Assembly (NCBI GenBank): GCA_944372485.1
Contig: CALVZI010000048.1
Location: forward strand, 1-34,190
DNA from: an uncultured Bacilli bacterium
GTDB taxonomy: Bacteria > Bacillota_I > Bacilli_A > RF39 > UBA660
Direction of reading: 5' to 3'
Length of the DNA: 34,190 bases
Of the stretch, positions 14,368-21,024 are shown in pieces (position 1 is the stretch's first letter; each line of letters opens with the position of its first letter). Made by a program: the position numbers and the translations under genes. The notes below the pieces were generated by a model. That model had not been told where the DNA came from and ran no database searches. It saw only the letters and a program-made list of their open reading frames with translations.

Positions 14368-14436
14368 ATCACCTCAAACTTATTATACTATAATTATATT
14401 ATATTGAAAAGAAAAAGATACTTTCGTATCTATTTT
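14368..14436 (-). repeat. 69-bp direct repeat, copy 2
   Basis: Nearly identical to 13192-13260 (one difference seen). It carries the same terminator hairpin (about 14410-14431), TTTTCA/TATAAT promoter and GAGGTGAT. The sequence then passes directly into the headless gene without a usable start codon. The promoter is therefore probably live, but the message has no proper reading frame to begin. Confidence 0.9.
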
Positions 14437-14451
14437 TCTATAACCCAACAG

Positions 14452-14521
14452 TTATCTGTTCCATCCAAAAGTCTATAAACCTCCAAGCAACATTTTTGCT
14501 TCCTACCCAATAACATATGCC
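14452..14521 (-). other. Remnant of a second variable-gene 3' end and flank
   Basis: On the minus strand this segment reads EAYVIG and stop (compare EDPYVIG and stop in the headless gene), followed by a flank alignable to 13493-13548. Shared blocks include ATATGT.ATTGGGT, GAAG.AAAA.TG and AGACTT, and many differences are G-to-A or C-to-T. Only the last codons of the second gene remain, just downstream of ftsW. It shows that the post-coding flank travels with this type of gene end. Confidence 0.6.
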
Positions 14522-14550
14522 TCTTATCTAAGATAACTACAATATCGAAT

Positions 14551-14592
14551 ATAAAATAAAAAGACAATTTAAGATAATTTAATCTTTTGTCT
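14551..14592 (-). terminator. Terminator of the ftsW-like gene
   Basis: Arms AGACAA (14562-14567) plus AAGAT (14571-14575), and ATCTT plus TTGTCT (14582-14592), pair over 11 bp with a TTT bulge, followed by a T-rich stretch on the minus strand. The hairpin includes the last codons of the gene. Confidence 0.65.
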
Positions 14593-15738
14593 CTTTGTTT
14601 CAATATGTATTCTTTGAACTATTGCAAGAGCAATAATAAGCGATATAGCAAACGATCCTCCATAACTTAAGAATGGAAGTGGTACACCAGTAAGTGGCAT
14701 TACACCAAATAGTCCACCTAAGTTTACTAATATATGCATAAATATGTATGTTGCAATACCCAAACAAATATATCTTCCTCTTAATGTATTGGCTCTACAA
14801 GCTAAATTAATTATTCTTTTTAGCAAATATAAATATAATATAAATATCAACGAACTTTTTAAGAATCCGTACTCTTCAGCTATAATAGCAAATACACTAT
14901 CGGTATGTGGCTCCGGTATATATGAATATTTTTGTTTACTTTTTCCAGGCCCTAGTCCCATTAGACCACCATCATTAATAGCAATATAACCATTACAAAT
15001 TTGATATCCACCTTCTTCATATTTAGTACATGGATTAAAAAAATCAAAACGATCTAATTGTTCAGCTGAAAGGATATAACCTTTACCCATATACATACCT
15101 AACATTCCTAAAACGGCAACTAACCCCATAAGTAAGAAAGCTCTTAATTTATCAATTCTTAGAATTGGACTAGCAATAAACATAACTAAAAATGTACAAA
15201 ATAATATAAACATTGTTCCTAAGTCTTTTTGTAAAAATATAATAATTGGTACTGTTAAACCAATAATAATTATTTTAGCAATCATTTCAGTATGTGGAGT
15301 TTTTTTGTTTCTAAGTCTTGATGCATACTTTTCAAAAAGCAAGGCTAAACAAACTATAACAATTGGTTTAGAAAGTTCTGATGGTTGGAAACTAATTGGT
15401 CCTATTTGTAACCAGTTACGACTACCACGATAATCGCTTCCATAAAAACTTAAATAAAGTAATACACCAACAATTCCCATATAACCGATTGTTGCCCAAA
15501 AAGGATATTTTTTAGAATCGTAATTTATAATAAAGAGACCAGCTAATACTCCTATTCCAATCATTTGTAATTGTTTATAAAAATAATAATATAATGAAGT
15601 TTGATTAGCTGTTGCCTCACTACTTGAAGCTGTAACTATGTTAAGTAATCCAAACGAAAAAAGTGCTATTGTGCATAATAACAATCCTTTATCCATATCT
15701 TGGAATAAATAAAAAGTTTTACGAACTACTTTTTTCAT
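14569..15738 (-). CDS. ftsW: FtsW/SpoVE/RodA-family SEDS peptidoglycan glycosyltransferase
   Basis: A 389-aa polytopic membrane protein with about ten spans that polymerises lipid II, normally with a partner class B PBP. Motifs include GSRNWLQIGPISFQPSELSK, LQKDLGT with the essential loop Asp (Asp172), IPEPHTDSVFAIIAEE and the final PLTGVPLPFLSYGG. I chose the ATG at 15736-15738 for its AGGTGA site; the upstream in-frame codons have none. This is the second SEDS gene of the window. The other (28269-29357) sits in the mraY/spoVD-like cluster. The IPEPHTD and LSYGG forms favour FtsW/SpoVE over RodA, but which of the two does vegetative division is not certain. Confidence 0.9.
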   Translation of the reverse strand: MKKVVRKTFYLFQDMDKGLLLCTIALFSFGLLNIVTASSSEATANQTSLYYYFYKQLQMIGIGVLAGLFIINYDSKKYPFWATIGYMGIVGVLLYLSFYGSDYRGSRNWLQIGPISFQPSELSKPIVIVCLALLFEKYASRLRNKKTPHTEMIAKIIIIGLTVPIIIFLQKDLGTMFILFCTFLVMFIASPILRIDKLRAFLLMGLVAVLGMLGMYMGKGYILSAEQLDRFDFFNPCTKYEEGGYQICNGYIAINDGGLMGLGPGKSKQKYSYIPEPHTDSVFAIIAEEYGFLKSSLIFILYLYLLKRIINLACRANTLRGRYICLGIATYIFMHILVNLGGLFGVMPLTGVPLPFLSYGGSFAISLIIALAIVQRIHIETKRQKIKLS

Positions 15739-15863
15739 ATCTTCACCTACTATATAATAACACATATTAATTTATTTTTAAAGTTAAATATCACTATTAG
15801 GTTATTAACATGAACAATTTTACACTTTAATAATACAATATACTAGAACAAGGAGGGATTAAT

Positions 15864-16010
15864 ATGTATTACTATGGTGGATACCAAGGTTATGGATGTG
15901 GAAATCCATGCGGTGGATGTGGTTGTGGTAATGGTTACAGTGCTGCAATTGTCTTAGTATTATTTATATTATTAGTTATAGTTATCGGTTCTCGCGGATT
16001 TGTTAGATAA
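15864..16010 (+). CDS. YjcZ-like small sporulation/membrane protein
   Basis: A 48-aa protein preceded by AAGGAGGGATTA. The first half is Gly/Tyr/Cys-rich (MYYYGGYQGYGCG, then GGCGCGNGYS). The second is one membrane span (AAIVLVLFILLVIVIG) with a short basic tail, SRGFVR. This two-part plan is that of the YjcZ/SscA-type small proteins of spore formers, many of which are spore-coat or spore-membrane associated. Here the glycine region also carries four cysteines. It is monocistronic with a strong terminator after it. I see no convincing promoter for a particular sigma factor upstream. Confidence 0.85.
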   Translation: MYYYGGYQGYGCGNPCGGCGCGNGYSAAIVLVLFILLVIVIGSRGFVR

Positions 16011-16016
16011 TAAAGG

Positions 16017-16046
16017 AACTAAGTATTTTTGAATACTTAGTTTTTT
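16017..16046 (+). terminator. Terminator of the YjcZ-like gene
   Basis: An 11-bp perfect stem (16017-16027 with 16032-16042), loop TTTG, followed by T residues to 16046. Confidence 0.9.
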
Positions 16047-16073
16047 GCTTTTTAATAAAATTTATGATATAAT
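16045..16073 (+). promoter_or_regulatory. def promoter
   Basis: TTGCTT (16045-16050), a 17-bp spacer and an extended -10, TGATATAAT (TATAAT at 16068-16073). It starts inside the T-run of the preceding terminator. Confidence 0.7.
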
Positions 16074-16097
16074 TACAACGTTTTAAAGGAGGAGTTT

Positions 16098-16646
16098 ATG
16101 TTTAAAAAATTAAATATTTTAGATGAACGTGAAAAATGTCTCCATGAAGTAAGTAAAGAAGTTACTTTTCCACTAAGTAAAGAAGATAAAACTTTAATAG
16201 GGCGTTGTATAGATCATTTAACTTATAGTCAAATACCAAAATATGAGAAAAAATATGATTTAAGACCAGGAATGGGTTTAGCATTCCCACAACTTGGTAT
16301 ATTAAAACGTATTATTGTTATTGTTTATGAAGTAGATGAAGGCGTTTTTGACAATTATGTTTTTATTAATCCAAAAATAATTAGTAATAGCGAAGAAGTA
16401 ATTGCAGCTGAAGCTGGTGAAGGATGTCTTAGTGTAAATCGTGAAGTCGAAGGACATGTTCCTAGATATGCACGTATTACTGTTGAAGGATATGACGAAG
16501 ACGGAAATAAAATAAGAGTTCGTGCTCGTGAAGATTTAGCAATTGCCTTTCAACATGAGATTGATCATTTAAATGGTATATTATTTTTCGAAAAGATTGA
16601 TAAAAATCATAGATTTTATACAGAAAATGAAATAAGATTAATTTAA
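16098..16646 (+). CDS. def: Peptide deformylase
   Basis: A 182-aa metalloenzyme that removes the N-formyl group from nascent proteins. All three motifs are present: motif 1 GMGLAFPQLG (residues 58-67; the usual GxGLAAPQ with F for the second A), motif 2 EGCLSV with metal ligand Cys110, and motif 3 QHEIDHLNG with HEIDH at 153-157. The ribosome-binding site AGGAGGAG precedes the ATG. Length matches the type 2 enzymes of Gram-positive bacteria. It is a single gene between its own promoter and a bidirectional terminator. Confidence 0.96.
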   Translation: MFKKLNILDEREKCLHEVSKEVTFPLSKEDKTLIGRCIDHLTYSQIPKYEKKYDLRPGMGLAFPQLGILKRIIVIVYEVDEGVFDNYVFINPKIISNSEEVIAAEAGEGCLSVNREVEGHVPRYARITVEGYDEDGNKIRVRAREDLAIAFQHEIDHLNGILFFEKIDKNHRFYTENEIRLI

Positions 16647-16676
16647 AAAAATCTAACAAATTTTGTTAGATTTTTT
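16647..16676. terminator. Bidirectional terminator between def and the GNAT gene
   Basis: ATCTAACAA (16651-16659) and TTGTTAGAT (16663-16671) form a perfect 9-bp stem flanked by A on the left and T on the right, so it works for both convergent genes. Confidence 0.85.
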
Positions 16677-17295
16677 ATTTTAATTTTGAACTCATTGAAA
16701 CCACATCTGGTTCATTATCATCTGGCCCAGCAAAGCCAGTAAAAATATCACTTTGTACTTCAAATCCATTTTTTTCATAAGCTGTAACGGCTGATCTATT
16801 ATTTACAATAACATCTAAATATATTTCATCAAATAGTTGTTTTTTATATTTATCTTTGACATGATTAATTAATTTTTTAGCAATTTTTTTACCACGATAA
16901 TTTTCATGTACACAAATGTTTGAAATATAAGCATAAGGTGCATTTTTAATATCATGTACTAAATGTTCAACATAATTAGTTATTGTAAAATTATATCTTT
17001 CATTTTTATTTTTTAAATTTGTATAATCATAATTTAAATTACTATTTTTAGTATACGAATTAATAATTCCTACTATTTCGTTTGTTTTAGAATCTACAGC
17101 TACATCAATATTATTAATATTAAAAATAAAACCATCTTCTAATAATTTCTGAGAAAGTTCTTCTTTTGCATTTTCTACGTTTTCAAACCAATATGGATAA
17201 ATATGTACATCAGTTTTATAAATAAGTTCGGCAATTCTTTTCAAATCATCATTTTTATTTGCCGAACGAATAATAATATCATCATTGTTGTTCAT
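16675..17295 (-). CDS. GNAT-family N-acetyltransferase
   Basis: A 206-aa protein with the GNAT fold, which transfers an acetyl group from acetyl-CoA to an amine. Motif A reads YISNICVHENYRGKKIAKKL (the pyrophosphate loop here is R-G-K-K-I-A rather than Q/R-x-x-G-x-G/A). Motif B follows with LDVIVNNRSAVTAYEKNGF. The N-terminal third (RSANKNDDLKRIAELIYKTD) matches the usual first strand and helix. The substrate is unknown. The start is preceded by AAAGGAGGAAAAG and overlaps the 3' end of a 52-aa gene by 14 nt, so the two are one operon. Confidence 0.85.
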   Translation of the reverse strand: MNNNDDIIIRSANKNDDLKRIAELIYKTDVHIYPYWFENVENAKEELSQKLLEDGFIFNINNIDVAVDSKTNEIVGIINSYTKNSNLNYDYTNLKNKNERYNFTITNYVEHLVHDIKNAPYAYISNICVHENYRGKKIAKKLINHVKDKYKKQLFDEIYLDVIVNNRSAVTAYEKNGFEVQSDIFTGFAGPDDNEPDVVSMSSKLK

Positions 17296-17440
17296 TTAAC
17301 TTTTCCTCCTTTTCCTCAATTTCTTCTTTTACTTCTTTTAATATCTGTCTATTTACTTCATTTGAAATTTTTTTATTTATTTCTAATTTCTTTTGCATTG
17401 CTTTTAATGCTTCTTCTTTTGTTATTTCTTTATTTTTCAT
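17282..17440 (-). CDS. 52-aa charged coiled-coil-like protein
   Basis: ATG at 17438-17440 after GGAGGGTAAC opens 52 codons that stop in TGA at 17282. The peptide is almost all Lys/Glu/Asn with heptad-like spacing (KKLEINKKISNEVNRQIL, then a Glu-rich run), so a helix or coiled coil is expected. The GNAT ribosome-binding site and start lie inside its 3' end, suggesting translational coupling. A good promoter sits just upstream. I do not recognise the family. Confidence 0.7.
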   Translation of the reverse strand: MKNKEITKEEALKAMQKKLEINKKISNEVNRQILKEVKEEIEEKEEKLNEQQ

Positions 17441-17457
17441 GTTACCCTCCTATTAAA

Positions 17458-17485
17458 ATTATATCAAAAACAATTTTAAAGTCAA
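17458..17485 (-). promoter_or_regulatory. Promoter for the 52-aa gene and GNAT gene
   Basis: Minus-strand TTGACT (17480-17485), a 16-bp spacer and TATAAT (17458-17463), 17 bp before the 52-aa start codon. Confidence 0.75.
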
Positions 17486-17511
17486 TAATTGTTTTTTTAT
17501 TATCTTTTACA

Positions 17512-17520
17512 TGGTATAAT
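17512..17520 (+). promoter_or_regulatory. Extended -10 promoter for the sulfotransferase-like gene
   Basis: TGGTATAAT (TG-n-TATAAT) at 17512-17520, 28 bp before the ATG. The -35 region is only a T-run. It is back to back with the GNAT-operon promoter. Confidence 0.55.
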
Positions 17521-17548
17521 ATATTTAACATGATTAAAAGGAGGATTT

Positions 17549-19483
17549 ATGAAAACAAAAACAAAATTTATATTAGTTATTTTATTATCATGTATTTGTT
17601 CTATTTTAATATTTAAAAGAATTGATCGAGTTAAGGAGGTTGCAATAGCTGATGATATTCTTACTACCCAAGAGAATATTGAAAATGAATTTTTAGCTGA
17701 TACTAGTTCATATACTATTGATAATCCAAAAGTAATTGTTAATCCATATGGTATTTCACCACTTACTGGTTTAATAATTTTTGAAACTAAGGATTTAACT
17801 ACACCTACTGTTACTATTCCAGGAAAAGATGAAAAAAGTACGATAACTCATACTTTTACACCAAACAAAAAACACATCTTACCTATTTATGGATTATATC
17901 CTGATAAAGATAATGAAGTTATATTAAGTGTAAATAATAAAGAATATACAATTCATATGAAAACTGAAGCTTTACCAGAAGATTTTGTCTTACCAACAAG
18001 TGTTGATGCAGATAAAGAACAACTTGGTAATGAATTATATTTTATGACTCCATCATCAACTGGCTATACCGCTGCTTATGATGTTAATGGGGATGTTCGT
18101 TGGTATTTAACTGAAAATTTTATTTGGGATGTTAAATGTTTAGATAATGGTAATTTACTTTTAAGTTCTAATCGTTTAATTAATCCACCATATTATACTA
18201 CTGGATTAATGGAAATGAATTTCCTTGGAAAAATATATTATGAATATACTTTACCAGGGGGATATCACCATGATGTATATGAAATGGAAAATGGAAATTT
18301 CTTAGTTGCCTCTGATTCATTTGAAGATGGAACTGTTGAAGATACTATAGTTGAAATTGATAGAACTACTGGTGAAATTGTTAAAACAATTGATTTAAAA
18401 GATATAATTGATACAGAAGAAGGACAAAGTTTAAATTGGACTGACTATGATTGGTTCCACAATAATGCAGTTTGGTATGATAAAAATACTAATTCAATAA
18501 CTTTATCTGGACGTCATCAAGATGCATTAGTTAATATTGACTACTCTACTAATGAACTAAATTGGATTATTGGTAGTCCTGATAATTGGAGTAAAAAATA
18601 TCAAAAATATTTCTTTAAACCAACTGGTGATGATTTTGAATGGCAATGGGCACAACATGCAGTAAGTATATTACCTAATGGAAATGTCATGGTATTTGAT
18701 AATGGAAACAATCGTTCTAAAGATGAAGACTCTAGTATAAGTGCAAATGATAATTATAGTCGTGCTGTAATATATGAAATTAATAATCAGGATAAAACTA
18801 TTAAACAAGTTTGGAGTTATGGAAAAGAACGTGGAAGTGATTTCTATTCACCATATATATCTGATGTAGACTATTTAGATGAAGATCAATATTTAATTTT
18901 ATCTGGTGGACATGCAAGTAAAGATGATGAAGCATTAAATGTTCCTGCTGGTATGGCTGAATATGATACATTAGATGCTACTATTGTAGAAATTGAAGAT
19001 GGCGAAGAAATATTTGAAATGCATTTACCAACTAATAATTATAGAGTTGCTAAATTAAGCTTATATAATAATGCAGTTTATACAACTGGTCGTGGTTCAA
19101 GACTTGGTAGTATGGGTAAAACAAAAGAAGATGGAAAAAAAGCATATATTTATACATTTGCTAAAAAATTTAATGAGATTGAAAAAGAAAAAAATATTAG
19201 TTTTATCGAAGAACCTGATCGTTTAGTTGTTTCTGGAAAATTTGTTAAAAGTGATGAAGTTGATATAATTTTAGATAATGTCTTTGATACAAAATCTTAT
19301 CATTTAAAAGTATCTAAAAAACCTTATACTGCAATGTGTGTTGATGTATTTAATAAAGAGGAAGAAAAAAACGGTATTAATGTAACTAAATATATTAATA
19401 AAGAAGGTTTAAGTGGTAAATATTACATATATATGCGTATTAATGGTAAATTATATGATACTAATAAATATATTATATTTTAA
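17549..19483 (+). CDS. Arylsulfotransferase (ASST)-like secreted or membrane-anchored protein
   Basis: A 644-aa protein with one N-terminal signal anchor (about residues 6-22). An Ig-like N-terminal domain (about 50-145) precedes a six-bladed beta-propeller, as in AssT, which moves sulfate from one phenol to another without PAPS. Residues at the family's active-site positions are present: His241 in YHHDVY, His304 in WFHNNA, Arg322 in SGRHQD, and His370 in WAQHAV, the counterpart of the sulfated His436 of E. coli. An NGNNR motif follows at 386-389. The site looks complete, so activity is plausible. The ribosome-binding site AAGGAGGATTT precedes the ATG. It is monocistronic on the plus strand. 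Substrates are unknown; phenols from the gut would be one guess. Confidence 0.88.
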   Translation: MKTKTKFILVILLSCICSILIFKRIDRVKEVAIADDILTTQENIENEFLADTSSYTIDNPKVIVNPYGISPLTGLIIFETKDLTTPTVTIPGKDEKSTITHTFTPNKKHILPIYGLYPDKDNEVILSVNNKEYTIHMKTEALPEDFVLPTSVDADKEQLGNELYFMTPSSTGYTAAYDVNGDVRWYLTENFIWDVKCLDNGNLLLSSNRLINPPYYTTGLMEMNFLGKIYYEYTLPGGYHHDVYEMENGNFLVASDSFEDGTVEDTIVEIDRTTGEIVKTIDLKDIIDTEEGQSLNWTDYDWFHNNAVWYDKNTNSITLSGRHQDALVNIDYSTNELNWIIGSPDNWSKKYQKYFFKPTGDDFEWQWAQHAVSILPNGNVMVFDNGNNRSKDEDSSISANDNYSRAVIYEINNQDKTIKQVWSYGKERGSDFYSPYISDVDYLDEDQYLILSGGHASKDDEALNVPAGMAEYDTLDATIVEIEDGEEIFEMHLPTNNYRVAKLSLYNNAVYTTGRGSRLGSMGKTKEDGKKAYIYTFAKKFNEIEKEKNISFIEEPDRLVVSGKFVKSDEVDIILDNVFDTKSYHLKVSKKPYTAMCVDVFNKEEEKNGINVTKYINKEGLSGKYYIYMRINGKLYDTNKYIIF

Positions 19484-19487
19484 AAAT

Positions 19488-19518
19488 AAAAACTTCAAGG
19501 TTTAAACTTTGAAGTTTT
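19488..19518. terminator. Bidirectional terminator between the sulfotransferase-like gene and nrtR
   Basis: AAAAACTTCAA (19488-19498) pairs with TTGAAGTTTT (19509-19518). A-rich and T-rich flanks serve both convergent genes. It overlaps the nrtR stop codon. Confidence 0.8.
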
Positions 19519-20350
19519 ATTTATGGTTTTTATATTTAAATAATACAGATGGACGATGTCCCTCCCCTGTTTTCATCTTATCAGTTTTTTCAACTTTATT
19601 AGCAATTATTCTTCTAAAAGCAGGATCTAATAATTTTTTATTTAATATAACTTCATAAACTTGTTGAAGTTCCCCTAATGTAAAATATTTAGGCATCATA
19701 TTAAATACTATATCAGTATAATTTAATTTGTTTTTTAAACGTTCTAGCCCCGCTAAAATAACTAATGCATGATCAAAAGCTAAAGATTCATTTTTTGCTA
19801 TAGAGAATTTATAACGGTCAGTAGTTTTTTCACGTAGAGTTTTCTTTATTTTAAAATTAATTGTTTCTACCCCATTATTTAAAATAATATCAACAATATT
19901 ATTATTTTCTTCATATAAAACAATATCAAACCAACAGGCATTTGGATTAATCATATCTGTTAATTTATTTTTATCAACTAATGCCATATAAGAAGTTGAA
20001 ACAACACGAGTTCTTGGATCTCTATCTAAAGAATCATATGTATATAATTGTTCTAAATAAATATTAGATAAATTAGTTTCTTTTTTTAATACTCTAACTG
20101 CACATTCTTCTAAAGTTTCTGTTTTAGGATTTAAAAAACCACCTGGTAAACACCATTTATCTTTAAATGGGTGATCATCTCTTTTAACTAATAAAATACT
20201 CATCATTTTTTTACTAGTTTTTCGATAATTACTTTGTTCAACATCAGAAACACTAATTAAAATAACATCAGCAGTCATAGATAATTGATCAAACTTTTTA
20301 GGATCATAATCTTTTAAAAATTCTTCTTCTGTATTATAAACTTTTTTCAT
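19517..20350 (-). CDS. nrtR: NrtR-like transcriptional regulator of NAD metabolism (Nudix + winged helix)
   Basis: A 277-aa protein with an N-terminal Nudix domain and a C-terminal winged helix (about 215-277, with YFTLGELQQVYEVIL and a GHRPSVLFKY end). That is the NrtR architecture, in which ADP-ribose binding releases DNA. The Nudix box (71-94) is degenerate: one residue is inserted before the first Glu, and the catalytic RELEEE-type core reads RVLKKE. Hydrolysis is therefore unlikely and a pure sensor likely, as in other NrtR proteins. I chose the ATG at 20348-20350 after GAGGTG. It is the last gene of the pncA-pncB-Nudix-nadE-nadD run, which it probably controls. Confidence 0.85.
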   Translation of the reverse strand: MKKVYNTEEEFLKDYDPKKFDQLSMTADVILISVSDVEQSNYRKTSKKMMSILLVKRDDHPFKDKWCLPGGFLNPKTETLEECAVRVLKKETNLSNIYLEQLYTYDSLDRDPRTRVVSTSYMALVDKNKLTDMINPNACWFDIVLYEENNNIVDIILNNGVETINFKIKKTLREKTTDRYKFSIAKNESLAFDHALVILAGLERLKNKLNYTDIVFNMMPKYFTLGELQQVYEVILNKKLLDPAFRRIIANKVEKTDKMKTGEGHRPSVLFKYKNHK

Positions 20351-20422
20351 GTTACACCTCTTTTTCATAATTTGATTATAACATATTTAATTTAAAAAGT
20401 CGCTATTCTTTAGCAACTTTTA

Positions 20423-21010
20423 TTATTTATACAAATTATTTTTCTTAATATATAAATATACATCTTTATCTAAATACTCTTTTACATCCTCAAGTTTATT
20501 ATCTTTTATTTTGTTTCTAATATAAGTTGAAGATATAGTATCTTTATTCGTTCTTATAACTTTAATATTAGATATATATTCTTTATATTTATTTAAAATT
20601 GGTTTAATATTATTTGTATCTCTTTCAGTAACTAAGAATTTATAGTTTTCAAGTAAATATTTACCTTGTTTCCATTCATCAATATAACTTAAATTATCAC
20701 TACCACATATAAAATATATTTCATCATCTTTATATTTATTTTTAAAATAATCTAAAGTTTGATAAGTATAAACAACTTTATCCTGTAATTCAAAACCACT
20801 TACTTCAAAATTATTTTCTTTATTGCAAATTAATTTTAACATATCTAATCTTATATTATTAGGAAGTAAATTATTTTTATATTCATACTTTGTTCCCGTT
20901 GGAACAAATATTACTTTATCTAAATGTTTATTTTCTATTAAAGTTTTTATGATTTCAATATGTTTTTTATGTGGTGGATTAAAACTACCACCGAAAATTC
21001 CAATTTTCAT
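20423..21010 (-). CDS. nadD: Nicotinate-nucleotide adenylyltransferase
   Basis: A 195-aa cytosolic enzyme joining ATP and nicotinate mononucleotide to give deamido-NAD. It has the N-terminal GSFNPPHKKH (residues 8-17, with the two nucleotide-binding histidines), the central FICGSDNLSYIDEW and the C-terminal ISSTYIR motif. Length is typical. Its ribosome-binding site (GATGGTGAT) lies in the short gap after nadE. It supplies the substrate for NadE, encoded just upstream. The HD-domain YqeK gene that often follows nadD is absent; nrtR follows instead. Confidence 0.95.
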   Translation of the reverse strand: MKIGIFGGSFNPPHKKHIEIIKTLIENKHLDKVIFVPTGTKYEYKNNLLPNNIRLDMLKLICNKENNFEVSGFELQDKVVYTYQTLDYFKNKYKDDEIYFICGSDNLSYIDEWKQGKYLLENYKFLVTERDTNNIKPILNKYKEYISNIKVIRTNKDTISSTYIRNKIKDNKLEDVKEYLDKDVYLYIKKNNLYK

Positions 21011-21024
21011 AATATCACCATCTT

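Noticed and set aside
14744-14989. Plus-strand open frame inside ftsW
   Set aside because: Antisense to well-conserved SEDS motifs; no ribosome-binding site.
15780-15863. A sporulation-sigma promoter for the YjcZ-like gene
   Set aside because: CAATATACTA and TGAACA look suggestive, but the spacing does not fit SigG, SigE or SigK well enough to claim.
16477-16659. Minus-strand open frame inside def
   Set aside because: Covers the HEIDH region of def in reverse and has no start signals.
17203-17616. Plus-strand open frame of 137 codons across the GNAT/sulfotransferase gap
   Set aside because: It spans two opposite promoters and a charged small gene on the other strand; its hydrophobic translation comes from T-rich sequence.
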